From the IMG/VR virus record IMGVR_UViG_3300017756_000047, positions 1 through 34,275 of that record: a DNA stretch of 34,275 bases; one strand, written 5' to 3'. A model generated the notes under the pieces. The model searched no databases. It was not told the DNA's origin and saw only the letters and a list, made by a program, of their open reading frames with translations. Position 1 is the stretch's first letter. Each line of letters opens with the position of its first letter. This document shows, one piece after another, positions 1 to 7,444 of the stretch. A program made the translations under genes and the position numbers. This DNA comes from a virus.

Positions 1-123
1 AATTTCATATAGTTTTACTTCTTTTATTTCCCTATAATCACCTTTTTGTTCTTTTACTATTGGCATAATACCAACAGAATTTTCAGTAATTACTCCAGCT
101 TTCATAAGTTCAATAACATCAGT
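1..123. repeat. Terminal direct repeat, left copy (contig closes to a circle)
   Basis: These 123 bases are identical to the last 123 bases of the window (34153-34275). Joining the copies gives a circle of 34,152 bp and restores one uninterrupted prohead protease frame across the junction. An exact overlap of this length is what a k-mer assembler produces from a circular or circularly permuted template, so it shows completeness and need not be a physical end of the virion DNA. Confidence 0.95.
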
Positions 124-405
124 TCCAAGTTGTGTTTTAGGCACTTCGGCAACAAATACTAAACCTTTGTCATCTTCATATAACTCTTTCATTTTACCTA
201 TTGGCTGCATCATATCATGTTGATATAAATACTTAACCCTTGAGCCATTTTCTTGTATTGTTTTTTGGTATGCGCCCTTTCTGATAATATCTTGGTCGCT
301 ATCTTTGTTGTCAAAATAAGATCCATAACCTTTAACAATGTTGTTTTTTTCATCAAAATCCATAACAACATCACCAAGTGGAGCCGCTTTGTAAATAAAT
401 TCCAT
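1..405 (-). CDS. HK97-family prohead protease (5' part; gene continues at 34152)
   Basis: This is the N-terminal 135 residues of the capsid maturation protease. The gene starts at the ATG at 403-405, runs off the left edge and continues at 34152 down to the stop at 33877; across the circle it is 681 nt, 226 residues, in frame. The family (Peptidase S78/U35) cuts the scaffold-like N-terminal domain off the capsid protein inside the prohead. Visible marks are the GYGSYFDNKDSDQD segment near residues 27-39, the catalytic-type His63 in YQHDMMQPIGK, and, in the part beyond the edge, Ser136 in EISAVTLAAN. It follows the MuF-type gene with a 36-bp gap and lies just before the major capsid gene, the standard HK97 order. 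An internal Met at residue 101 (position 34257 of the right copy) could be mistaken for the start but would remove the catalytic His. Confidence 0.93.
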   Translation of the reverse strand, partial: MEFIYKAAPLGDVVMDFDEKNNIVKGYGSYFDNKDSDQDIIRKGAYQKTIQENGSRVKYLYQHDMMQPIGKMKELYEDDKGLVFVAEVPKTQLGTDVIELMKAGVITENSVGIMPIVKEQKGDYREIKEVKLYEI

Positions 406-441
406 ATAAATATATTTTTTGTAAAATTACTAAAATAATTT

Positions 442-1275
442 TTAATCCTTTGTCAGCTCATTGATTGCTAAGCCAGCACCGATATTAAATAGTAAATTAC
501 TTGATCGGCTAGGTTGGTTTGACTGATCTGGATAATAAATAGCTGAGCATCTACAATTTATTACATTTCGGCCAGAACCCTCACCTGGTCGCATAATAGC
601 TTCGCCACCAACAATAAAAGAATCTTGTTGTTTTACTTTTTGGCCATTAGCCACGCCATGCCAATCTCGTTCTCGGCCATCTAATGATGTGGACCACTCT
701 TTTATAAGATTTTCGCCAGGAAAAACAGTTAAGGCACTTTGCTCAACTCCATAGTTTGCGGCCCTTGTAGTTTCTGTTCTAACTAATCTCTGTGCTTGGT
801 ATCTAGAATATTTTTTAAATTGTTTTTTTAATATCCTAGCTTTTGCATCATAACCTAAAGTCATAAACTCAGGATCACTAAACAATCTTTGTGTTATTTT
901 AACTAATGTTTTTTTTGCAGTTCCACTTACTAGAACAACATTTGTTGCTGCTACTTGTTTGGCATATAATCCAAATGCAGCTTGCCATTGAGTAACATAT
1001 TCTTTGCTATTAACACCTTTTTTAATTAGTTTGTCAAAAGTTCTAGCATACCATTTAGCAAAATGCATTGATGTATCTTGAAATAACTCTAAATACATAT
1101 TATTAAAAAATTCAACAGTAAATAGGTTTTGATAGTTAGTATTGCCGGTATTTAAAACATTATCAACACCTTTATTGTATTGACCTTGATAATATCTAGT
1201 AAATTTTGAGATGTTACGTTTTTCTGTTATTTGCCTTTGCTTTTCAAATGCATCTCTCCATTTTCCATTACTCAT
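442..1275 (-). CDS. MuF-type phage head morphogenesis protein
   Basis: A 277-residue minor head protein of the SPP1 gp7 / Mu F family (Phage_Mu_F). The N-terminal half is helical without clear motifs. The family signature is in the C-terminal half: RLVRTETTRAANYG at about residues 163-176, the conserved DWH around His206 followed by NGQKV, F220-x-VGG, a GEG turn, and the NCRC motif at 240-243. In relatives this protein sits at the portal, in few copies, and helps head assembly or DNA ejection. The start overlaps the portal gene by 8 bp, which supports coupled translation. Prohead protease and capsid protein follow, so the order portal - MuF - protease - capsid is as expected. No toxin domain is fused to the C-terminus. 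Confidence 0.88.
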   Translation of the reverse strand: MSNGKWRDAFEKQRQITEKRNISKFTRYYQGQYNKGVDNVLNTGNTNYQNLFTVEFFNNMYLELFQDTSMHFAKWYARTFDKLIKKGVNSKEYVTQWQAAFGLYAKQVAATNVVLVSGTAKKTLVKITQRLFSDPEFMTLGYDAKARILKKQFKKYSRYQAQRLVRTETTRAANYGVEQSALTVFPGENLIKEWSTSLDGRERDWHGVANGQKVKQQDSFIVGGEAIMRPGEGSGRNVINCRCSAIYYPDQSNQPSRSSNLLFNIGAGLAINELTKD

Positions 1276-3010
1276 TTTCTATTTGCTTTAATTTTTTATC
1301 AGCATAAGTCAGCATACTTTGGCCACCCCATCCTAAGAAAGCAACATATCCTTTGTCTCTCCATGGGGTGTCTCTATAATCAGGATTTATTTTATCATAC
1401 CCACCGCCTTTAGTTCTAGATAAGAAACTAAAAGTTCTTTTTAAAGTTGACAAACTAAGTGATTCTCTAGCTATTAATTGATTCATTCTAGCTAAGCCAA
1501 CCTCAGTCATTCCATCGACTTCATCTCTGCCATGTTTTTCGATCCAATTCTTAACTCGTTTAGCATTGTTAGTTGCACTTTGTGGATAATCATTGTAAGT
1601 TGCTTTGATTTCTATATTGTCAACTTTAGTTTTTTTTTCCTCTTGTTCTTGTAAAGCCGGCTGTGGATCTTCAATGTCAATATCATTGCCAGATGCCGGT
1701 ATTAAATTAGCTGGTATATAATAATCATCTAGTATTGGATTTTCCTCATCAGTTCCAAAACTCATTGCAGCTCTTTTTTCATTTGGAGTTAGCCACCATG
1801 CCTGAGCCATTTGATTTACAACCTTTTCAGTTTCCTCTTGTAATTCTGGGATAACACTATAATCAAACTCAATACATAATTTTTCGCCATACTTTGGCGC
1901 TAACCATCTATTTAATTCATCTTGTATTTTGTTAAGCTCTGGTATAACACAATTTTGATATAATGCTTTTTTAGCTTCTTTTACGTTGTTAAATGTTGAG
2001 CTTTCTGTATTATTTAAAAGTGTAACCGGTACGTTGTAGATATTACAAAGATCTTTTATAGATGCATTGTATTGCTCTATTAAACTAACATCACTTGCAT
2101 TTAATCCAAAATTAACCCATGATAATTTTTTTGGAGTTATAATTATATCACCAGCATTATCAGCACCTTGAAAGTTTTTTCTAAACTTATCTTTTAGTTG
2201 TTGTGCTTGAACCTCATTAAGATCACCCTCATCACTCATAAGCACACCTCTAGCTGTTTGGTTTTGTAAATATTTAACCCCAGTTTGTACAGCTTCATTA
2301 TTTGTTGTCATTGATCTTAAACCAGCTCTAAGTGGTGATTGCCCATAAAGATGTGAACCAGATCCATCAAAGTAAGGGTTAAAATCTTTTATATGACATA
2401 TTTGATCAGCTGGTATTTTATATTGGCCATTGTACTCAATAGTATATTCTTTTACTGGCTGCATATAACCACCAGAGATAATTTCTATTAATTGACTAGG
2501 CATAACATATAGCTCTTTGTATTTACCAGCACCATTGCCAGTTTCCGGAGCAATGCCATAAATGTATCTGTTGCCGGTTAATTTACCAAATGCAATTAGC
2601 TCAGTTATCCAAGATGCATAAGATTGCGCTGGGTTTGGTCGTTCTAATAATTTATGTAAATCAGTATTATGCAATTCAACTAATGCTTTCTTTTTTAAAT
2701 AGTTTGCTTTATGCATAACACTAGGATCCAGTATGCCATTATTCATGGCTTTATATCTTTTGTAATCATTGTCATTTACCTTTTCATATACTTGAAATGG
2801 TATTGAGGATGCGGCTTTTGCAATAATATTTACTAATGAATATACAGTTGAGTTTTTTCTGTAACCCTCATTTATATATGTAGTGTCGTTTTCTGGATTC
2901 CAAACTATGCTTTCACCAAGCCAGTTATAAATAGCTTTGTTATATTCTTGTGCTGTTTGTTGAGCATTTTTGGTTAATAGGTTTCTGAATCGGTCAAAGA
3001 ATGATGCCAT
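1268..3010 (-). CDS. HK97-family portal protein with C-terminal extension
   Basis: The portal forms the dodecameric ring through which DNA enters and leaves the head. Residues 1 to about 440 match the HK97 portal family (Phage_portal): an N-terminal stretch with ENDTTYINEGYRKNSTVYSL, repeated internal polar segments, and the wing/crown signatures TGVKYLQNQTARGVL and YNVPVTLLNNTESSTFNNVK around residues 240-345. After an acidic, Glu/Gln/Lys-rich linker near residues 445-462 there is an extra domain (about 468-580) with ATYNDYP, VKNWIEKHG, VGLARMNQLIARESLS and PWRDKGYVAFLGWGGQS. This module resembles one that I recall attached to XkdF-type prohead proteases or encoded separately in other phages. 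At 580 residues the protein is longer than the usual 400-480. It lies downstream of the large terminase with a 45-bp gap. Confidence 0.92.
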   Translation of the reverse strand: MASFFDRFRNLLTKNAQQTAQEYNKAIYNWLGESIVWNPENDTTYINEGYRKNSTVYSLVNIIAKAASSIPFQVYEKVNDNDYKRYKAMNNGILDPSVMHKANYLKKKALVELHNTDLHKLLERPNPAQSYASWITELIAFGKLTGNRYIYGIAPETGNGAGKYKELYVMPSQLIEIISGGYMQPVKEYTIEYNGQYKIPADQICHIKDFNPYFDGSGSHLYGQSPLRAGLRSMTTNNEAVQTGVKYLQNQTARGVLMSDEGDLNEVQAQQLKDKFRKNFQGADNAGDIIITPKKLSWVNFGLNASDVSLIEQYNASIKDLCNIYNVPVTLLNNTESSTFNNVKEAKKALYQNCVIPELNKIQDELNRWLAPKYGEKLCIEFDYSVIPELQEETEKVVNQMAQAWWLTPNEKRAAMSFGTDEENPILDDYYIPANLIPASGNDIDIEDPQPALQEQEEKKTKVDNIEIKATYNDYPQSATNNAKRVKNWIEKHGRDEVDGMTEVGLARMNQLIARESLSLSTLKRTFSFLSRTKGGGYDKINPDYRDTPWRDKGYVAFLGWGGQSMLTYADKKLKQIENE

Positions 3011-3055
3011 TAAAATAAAATTTTATGTAAAAATACAAAATAATAAATTCTTTTA

Positions 3056-4237
3056 TTATACAACAAAAAAGTCATTTCTATTTTTCCATCGTGAATATAC
3101 AGCGTACCGGATTGAATCCATTAAGTGATCTTGTTGATTAGCTTTTGGTTTATTGATTATTGTGCCATCTTTTAACTCATCATACAGATATGATAATTGT
3201 TCTTTTTGAATGTTTGTTGATTCCTCACTAACATATATATCGAACTCTTTAAGTAATGATATACCAGCGTTTATACTCCCTTGTCCTTTTACAGCTGGTT
3301 TTGCCCATATAGACATTTGCCTTAGTTCCTCAATACTTTTCGGCTCAGCGCTATCACAATACATTAGCATATCATCTAATTTAATACCCTTAACAAAGTT
3401 TGCAATGTCCCTATTTGTCATGCCCTTTTTATAAATAAGCTCATGAATGTATAAGCTATTATTATGTTTGCCTACTTTTACAATCGCTAAATTATCTTGG
3501 GAAAATCCAAAATCACATCCAAGAATTTCATCATCTATTTGGGGAAAATCTTTATAAGGTATATAATTCCAATTCTTAAATATTTGCTTTTCACTAAATA
3601 CAGCTCTTTGTCCCTCGCCATATACACGCCAATAATCCGGATCTCTCTCCCTTATCCTTTCGATTTCATTAATCAACTCTTTAGGTAAAAATTTATTATC
3701 CTTATATGTGGATAAAAAAAGCTCTGCATCATCTCTCTCAGCCAAATCATACAAATAATGTATAGGATCAGAGGGGTTAAAGTCAATAAATATTTTTTGC
3801 CTTGTTCTCATGACTAGCTGTTGATAATCTTCAAAAAACAACTCATTACCCTCATTAATCCAAAGTATATCTCTTGAACTCCCTCTTATCTTTTGTGCAT
3901 CATCAGCTGAAAACATCTCCAAAGTATGCCCATTAAATTCAAATGTATTTTCCGACTTGTTATGCACGCCATTCCAATATATACCTAATTCCTTAGAAAT
4001 ATGCAGAAAGTCCCTTAAAACCGATCTTTTGAGTGCTGGGAGTGTTTTTCTGACTATGCTTATTGTCAATGGCTGTTTTTCAGTAGTCATTAAATACAAA
4101 CAGTATTGCATCAAGCTCCAACTTTTCCCACTTCGCGTTCCCCCTTGCCATATATTTAATCTGGCTTTGGTATTTACAGCTTCATAAAATTGTTTGTTGC
4201 AATATTCTGTTACTTTTTGTCTTTGGCCGGTGTCCAT
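3056..4237 (-). CDS. terL: Terminase large subunit (packaging ATPase-nuclease)
   Basis: This 393-residue protein is the packaging motor. The ATPase half shows Walker A QGGTRSGKS (31-39), Walker B ILWINEGNE with the catalytic Glu at 129-132, and a coupling segment near FIDFNPSDP (150-157). The C-terminal RNase H-like nuclease has its acidic residues at D242 (GCDFGF), D295 (YCDSAEP) and D374 (DHLMDSIRYA). Length and motif wording fit the PBSX/Terminase_3 group, members of which often use headful (pac) packaging; that would agree with a circularly permuted genome and the absence of defined ends here, but this is inference. The start overlaps the small terminase by 28 bp. Confidence 0.96.
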   Translation of the reverse strand: MDTGQRQKVTEYCNKQFYEAVNTKARLNIWQGGTRSGKSWSLMQYCLYLMTTEKQPLTISIVRKTLPALKRSVLRDFLHISKELGIYWNGVHNKSENTFEFNGHTLEMFSADDAQKIRGSSRDILWINEGNELFFEDYQQLVMRTRQKIFIDFNPSDPIHYLYDLAERDDAELFLSTYKDNKFLPKELINEIERIRERDPDYWRVYGEGQRAVFSEKQIFKNWNYIPYKDFPQIDDEILGCDFGFSQDNLAIVKVGKHNNSLYIHELIYKKGMTNRDIANFVKGIKLDDMLMYCDSAEPKSIEELRQMSIWAKPAVKGQGSINAGISLLKEFDIYVSEESTNIQKEQLSYLYDELKDGTIINKPKANQQDHLMDSIRYAVYSRWKNRNDFFVV

Positions 4238-4569
4238 TCAATTAGTTTGCTTTCAATAGAGCTATCATGTTGTATTTCTTGTCTTTCAACATAACCTCTT
4301 TTTTTCCCTTTAGTTTTTAATAGAAATATTGTTGCTGTTGTATTCCCATCTTGAATTTGCTTATGTAATTGGCTTTCAGCAAAATCTAATGTAATATCCT
4401 CAATGGATTTAACCTCTGCTGCATACTTAGGATCTTTCTTTAACCAATTATAATGTGTTTGCCTATCAATGCCTACTTGCTTAACAGCTGTTGTAACAAC
4501 TGATAAACTTTTTTCCAATGCTTTGAGCATTAATCTTTTTTTATGTGTCGAAACTTGTCTATTTGCCAT
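4210..4569 (-). CDS. terS: Terminase small subunit (DNA recognition)
   Basis: A 119-residue protein directly upstream of the large terminase and overlapping it. The N-terminal part has a homeodomain-like helix-turn-helix: VTTAVKQVGIDRQTHYNWLK at about residues 24-43, with the typical Tyr-Asn-Trp recognition helix. The middle, SQLHKQIQDGNTTATIFLLK, is a helical oligomerisation region seen in many small terminases, and the tail is charged. It should bind the packaging start site and hand DNA to TerL. A Bacteroidota-type -7 box (TAATTTTG, 4574-4581) ends only 4 bp before the start, but the matching -33 position reads TTTC and the site lies beside the terminator, so a separate promoter is only possible. 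Confidence 0.85.
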   Translation of the reverse strand: MANRQVSTHKKRLMLKALEKSLSVVTTAVKQVGIDRQTHYNWLKKDPKYAAEVKSIEDITLDFAESQLHKQIQDGNTTATIFLLKTKGKKRGYVERQEIQHDSSIESKLIEWTPAKDKK

Positions 4570-4584
4570 TTAACAAAATTACAT

Positions 4585-4615
4585 AAAAAAAAGGGAGTTG
4601 TGAAACCCCCTTTAA
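4585..4615 (-). terminator. Rho-independent terminator before the terminase operon
   Basis: On the minus strand AAAGGGGG and CTCCCTTT can pair around a short loop and are followed by an uninterrupted run of eight T. It closes the transcript carrying the modification island and the two unknown genes at 4660-5176, and separates it from the packaging genes. Confidence 0.85.
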
Positions 4616-4659
4616 TTACCTAATGCCAATAGAATTAACCTGGCTTTTTATATTAGGTT

Positions 4660-4893
4660 TTATTTTATTAAACTCAAACCAAGTTCATTAGCAACATAGT
4701 TAATGTGTTTTTGAGTTGTTGTACTCCAGTAACCTAGTTGATATAATTTATTGCCTTTAATCTCAGCTACCTTAGTGTAATAAGAATATATGTCGTTTCC
4801 ATTCTTAAAAAGATTCTGAGTATATTTTGCGAAATATTCTTTTTTATAGTAATGGTTAGTATTAGATTTGAATGGTATCATATTAGTAAGCAT
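4660..4893 (-). CDS. Unknown protein, 77 aa
   Basis: I do not recognise this small protein. It is polar and tyrosine-rich (NHYYKKEYFAKYTQ, DIYSYYTK) with no signal peptide or membrane segment. It overlaps the preceding gene by 11 bp and is the last gene before the terminator at 4585, so it belongs to the same transcript as the 97-residue gene at 4883. A second in-frame Met four codons in (4881) would remove most of the overlap. The segment KLYQLGYWSTTTQKHINYVA looks like a short folded domain that shows up in small phage proteins of unknown role. Confidence 0.7.
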   Translation of the reverse strand: MLTNMIPFKSNTNHYYKKEYFAKYTQNLFKNGNDIYSYYTKVAEIKGNKLYQLGYWSTTTQKHINYVANELGLSLIK

Positions 4894-5176
4894 ATTTTTC
4901 GTTTATTTCTTCTAATTTATCTTGAGCTTCATTAATAGTTTCAAAAAAAGTTTCTTCACCTGAATCGAAATCAGTAACAAGATATTCAACATCTTGACCA
5001 AAAGAACTAACAAGAGTAATGTTGTTTTCTAAAGCTATATATACATAGCCAGAATTTTGATTGAAACCTACTTCAAAAATATCTTCTCTCGAACAATTTT
5101 CTGAGTATGATTCCCATAATTTAGATAATGATTTTGCTTCTAAGTAAGCTGGATTTTCAAGGTTAACGTAATTCAT
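4883..5176 (-). CDS. Unknown acidic protein, 97 aa
   Basis: An acidic soluble protein (many Glu/Asp, ending EINEKYAY) without a recognised domain. The middle alternates hydrophobic and polar residues (YVYIALENNITLVSSF) as in a small beta sheet, followed by a helix. It has its own good promoter candidate at 5201-5230, with the start codon about 25 bp after the -7 box, and overlaps the next gene by 11 bp. The two genes thus form a small promoter-to-terminator unit between the modification island and the packaging operon. Confidence 0.72.
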   Translation of the reverse strand: MNYVNLENPAYLEAKSLSKLWESYSENCSREDIFEVGFNQNSGYVYIALENNITLVSSFGQDVEYLVTDFDSGEETFFETINEAQDKLEEINEKYAY

Positions 5177-5200
5177 AATTGTAATGTTTTAAATTCAATA

Positions 5201-5230
5201 CAAATATAAAAGAATTTTTTTAATTACAAA
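5201..5230 (-). promoter_or_regulatory. Bacteroidota-type promoter, TTTG-N18-TATATTTG
   Basis: On the minus strand TTTG (5227-5230) is followed after 18 bases by TATATTTG (5201-5208), matching the Bacteroidota sigma-A consensus TTTG / TAnnTTTG. Transcription would start near 5194, about 18 bases before the ATG at 5176. The sequence around the -7 box (ACAAATATA, then AAAGAAT on the plus strand) resembles that of the promoter at 32555. Confidence 0.65.
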
Positions 5231-5254
5231 AATTTTTTTTACTTTTTTTTTAGT

Positions 5255-6043
5255 TTACTCTATACCTTTAAATGCTTTTAGAGGGTAAAAAACTAAAGTA
5301 TTTCTATATCCATCTTCAAAAGTTGGTATAATTGGCGTTACACCATGCACATTTCGCCATGCTGGATATACTAACATTGAGTTATCAGCGCTATTTACAG
5401 TAGCACCATAATCTGGTACAGTAGTATGACCACCAGTTGAGTTTTTTCTTTTTGCTATGATAACATTAGCACACCCTACTAGGTTACCAGCATCTCTATG
5501 AAAAGGTGCTGGGATATTGTAATTTGAAATACTACTAGTAAATAAGTTTCCAAACCTCCATTTTTTGCTAACATTTTCTGATATAATCTTTTTTTGTTCT
5601 ACATATAAATCAGGTGTGATTTCTTTTATAATTTTTTCACTTTCTAAGCATAACAATAACATAGCTTTTATAAAAGTTTGTGCTGTTTTAACATTGTGTA
5701 CACTACTAATAGTAGCATATGGTCGCCTCATGTGTGGCTTAGGTGGCACACTACCTATAATAGTTGAATATTGCAAAACCTCTTTGTCTTCGTTACCATC
5801 ACCAAACCCACTCGATCTTTTCATTACACTTTTTGGAACTCTTTTAGATCTTAATTCCTTATCAGCTATATCAGCTAGTTGGGCCGCTTTTTGAAAGTTT
5901 TTAGATAAATCAGCTATATAAAATCCTATTGGCTTACCCTCAAAATAAAAAATACTATCCTCAGTAACATTTGGCTCAATAGTGCCACATATATCACCTA
6001 CTTTAACATCGTGTTCAATTTGTTTTAAATCTACTTTTTTCAT
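5255..6043 (-). CDS. TET/JBP-like 2-oxoglutarate/Fe(II) dioxygenase
   Basis: A 262-residue protein whose C-terminal half carries the double-stranded beta-helix oxygenase signature: FHRDAGN with iron ligands His182 and Asp184, a GGHTTVPDYG segment (204-213), the distal iron ligand His233 in NVHGVTPI, and Arg247 in YRNTLVFYPL, placed to bind the carboxylate of 2-oxoglutarate. The arrangement HxDxxN...GG...P.YG...HGV.PI...YRN.LVFY fits the TET/JBP family, which oxidises methyl groups of DNA bases (5-methylcytosine, or thymine in JBP), better than ordinary prolyl-hydroxylase-like enzymes. Residues 1-120 show no clear motif except a conserved-looking PHMRRPYATIS. The start overlaps the ParB-like gene by 29 bp. 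Placement beside a DNA methyltransferase and a ParB-like protein suggests viral DNA-base modification. Substrate is inferred, not shown. Confidence 0.72.
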   Translation of the reverse strand: MKKVDLKQIEHDVKVGDICGTIEPNVTEDSIFYFEGKPIGFYIADLSKNFQKAAQLADIADKELRSKRVPKSVMKRSSGFGDGNEDKEVLQYSTIIGSVPPKPHMRRPYATISSVHNVKTAQTFIKAMLLLCLESEKIIKEITPDLYVEQKKIISENVSKKWRFGNLFTSSISNYNIPAPFHRDAGNLVGCANVIIAKRKNSTGGHTTVPDYGATVNSADNSMLVYPAWRNVHGVTPIIPTFEDGYRNTLVFYPLKAFKGIE

Positions 6044-6599
6044 TTTCTAATTTTTCTATTAATAATTTACCAACATATATTTTATTCTCTCTAAACTCTT
6101 TCACTAAGTCAAAAGCTCTTTGATAATCTTCAAGATCAAAAGGTATCTGTAATGCTTTTTTTACATTACCAGTCATCTCATCAAGCTCACCTCCTAAATC
6201 AATGTCATCAAGTATTGAGTAATCTGGGTTTTTGTCAAACTCAGGTAAGTTTAAACCCCAGTCATTAAGTAACTCAGTATTCCACTCATTAGCTAACATA
6301 TCAAAATCCCAATCACCAAAGCCAACATTATCTTTAATAATAAATTCTCTTTTTTGTTTTTCTGACCAACCCTCAGCTGTATCAATCCAAACTTGTTTAA
6401 TACCAGCCGATTCACACGCTTTTAATCTCATATTGCCACCTAAGACAACCATTTTTTCATCTACTATGATTGGTCGCTTTTCCAACATTTCTGGAAATTC
6501 TTTGATTGATTTAACTAATTTTTTAAACTTGCCATCTCTAATGTATCTAGGATTATTAGGGTTCGGCTTAATTTTTTTTATACTAATTTTTTGTACCAT
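6015..6599 (-). CDS. ParB-like nuclease-domain protein
   Basis: From the Met at 6597-6599 the protein has 194 residues. The N-terminal ParB/sulfiredoxin-like domain is clear: IKKIKPNPNNPRYI (7-20), a short helix, RPIIVDEKMVVLGGNMRLKA (42-61; GGNMR is the ParB box 2 that binds CTP or nucleotide in relatives), then EFIIKDNVGFGDWDFDML (85-102), the pattern seen in phage ParB proteins next to methyltransferases. The C-terminal part is acidic then helical. A longer reading begins at 6671, but its extra residues are low-complexity Ile/Tyr and overlap the upstream gene by 89 bp; a -7-like box (TATATTTG, 6619-6626) also lies 20 bp before the chosen start. In phages such ParB domains recur in base-modification loci and with DNA methylases; its role here is unknown. 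Confidence 0.82.
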   Translation of the reverse strand: MVQKISIKKIKPNPNNPRYIRDGKFKKLVKSIKEFPEMLEKRPIIVDEKMVVLGGNMRLKACESAGIKQVWIDTAEGWSEKQKREFIIKDNVGFGDWDFDMLANEWNTELLNDWGLNLPEFDKNPDYSILDDIDLGGELDEMTGNVKKALQIPFDLEDYQRAFDLVKEFRENKIYVGKLLIEKLENEKSRFKTN

Positions 6600-6807
6600 G
6601 TTTGCTTTTTTTGTTATACAAATATAAATATAAATCCCATATTTTATCACTTGCATCTTTTTGATATGCATAAGTTTTAGGAGATCTAATTAATTGGCCA
6701 TCATCATTTATTTCAACATAGCATTTTTTTTTGCCCTTAATAGGAACTATATATACTTTTATATTATTTTCTAAACACCAGGATTGTGCTTTTAAGTATT
6801 TATTCAT
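6583..6807 (-). CDS. Unknown protein, 74 aa, inside modification island
   Basis: A small basic protein I do not recognise. It has an NNIKVYIVPIKGKKKCYVEI segment (14-33) with alternating hydrophobics, then a lysine- and tyrosine-rich helix. It lies 1 bp after the methyltransferase gene and overlaps the ParB-like start by 17 bp, so it is co-translated with both. The strand-rich basic core would suit nucleic-acid binding, but no family is evident. Confidence 0.75.
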   Translation of the reverse strand: MNKYLKAQSWCLENNIKVYIVPIKGKKKCYVEINDDGQLIRSPKTYAYQKDASDKIWDLYLYLYNKKSKHGTKN

Positions 6808-6808
6808 G

Positions 6809-7444
6809 TTAAAACATTCTTATTTGAGATTTGTGTTGTTCTATTCTTTTTATTGCAGCTTCATAGTAATCTTTGTCAATTTCATAACCAGTTAAATCAT
6901 AACCTAAATTATGACAAGCAATAGCTATGCTACCACTACCCAAATGTGTATCTAATATTTTATCTCCTTTTTTAGCATAATTCATTAATAGCCATTCATA
7001 AAGTTGTATTGGTTTTTCTGTTGGATGTATTCTTGGTGTTCCATTATTTGCGTGTGCACCTAACCAAAATTTAGTGTATATTTTAGCATTTGCATCTATA
7101 TTAGTGAGTGCAAGTTCACAATCTGCATAACTATTATCGCCTGTTTTTTTATCCCATACTATATAACACCTTGAAGCTTCTAATAAATTACTAAAATAAT
7201 TACCACCCCAAATTATATATTTTTTACTTATTCTTTTTAATTCTTTAAAATATTGAATACTTGGTGCTATATCCCAATCATTATCTTTATAAAATTTTTC
7301 AGCATTTTTATTAGCAGTTTTTCTATTTATAAACTTTTTACTTCCTGCACCAATACCATAAGGAGGATCAACAATAGCTAAGTCAAACTGATTATCTGAC
7401 ATTTCTTTCATAGCTTCTAAACAATCTTGATTATATATTTTCAT
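6809..7444 (-). CDS. DNA methyltransferase, N6-adenine/N4-cytosine class (beta order)
   Basis: A 211-residue S-adenosylmethionine-dependent methyltransferase (N6_N4_Mtase). The catalytic motif IV DPPYG (26-30) comes first and the AdoMet-binding motif I, ILDTHLGSGSIAIAC (163-177), near the C-terminus, which is the beta-class order. HPTEKP (140-145), IIWGGNYF (77-84) and YEIDKDYY (187-194) are further family marks. DPPY (not NPPY) is usual for adenine-N6 or N4-cytosine enzymes; the residues do not decide which. No target-recognition domain or restriction partner is present, so it is an orphan phage methylase. It overlaps the 7441 gene by 4 bp. Confidence 0.93.
   Translation of the reverse strand: MKIYNQDCLEAMKEMSDNQFDLAIVDPPYGIGAGSKKFINRKTANKNAEKFYKDNDWDIAPSIQYFKELKRISKKYIIWGGNYFSNLLEASRCYIVWDKKTGDNSYADCELALTNIDANAKIYTKFWLGAHANNGTPRIHPTEKPIQLYEWLLMNYAKKGDKILDTHLGSGSIAIACHNLGYDLTGYEIDKDYYEAAIKRIEQHKSQIRMF

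Noticed and set aside
1-123. Terminal repeats as physical virion ends
   Set aside because: An exact 123-bp overlap inside a coding gene is what an assembler yields from circular or permuted DNA; nothing else marks a packaging site there.
4625-4644. A second terminator hairpin (GCCA/TGGC) downstream of the 4660 gene
   Set aside because: Only four pairs with no U-tract after it; the hairpin at 4585-4615 explains termination.
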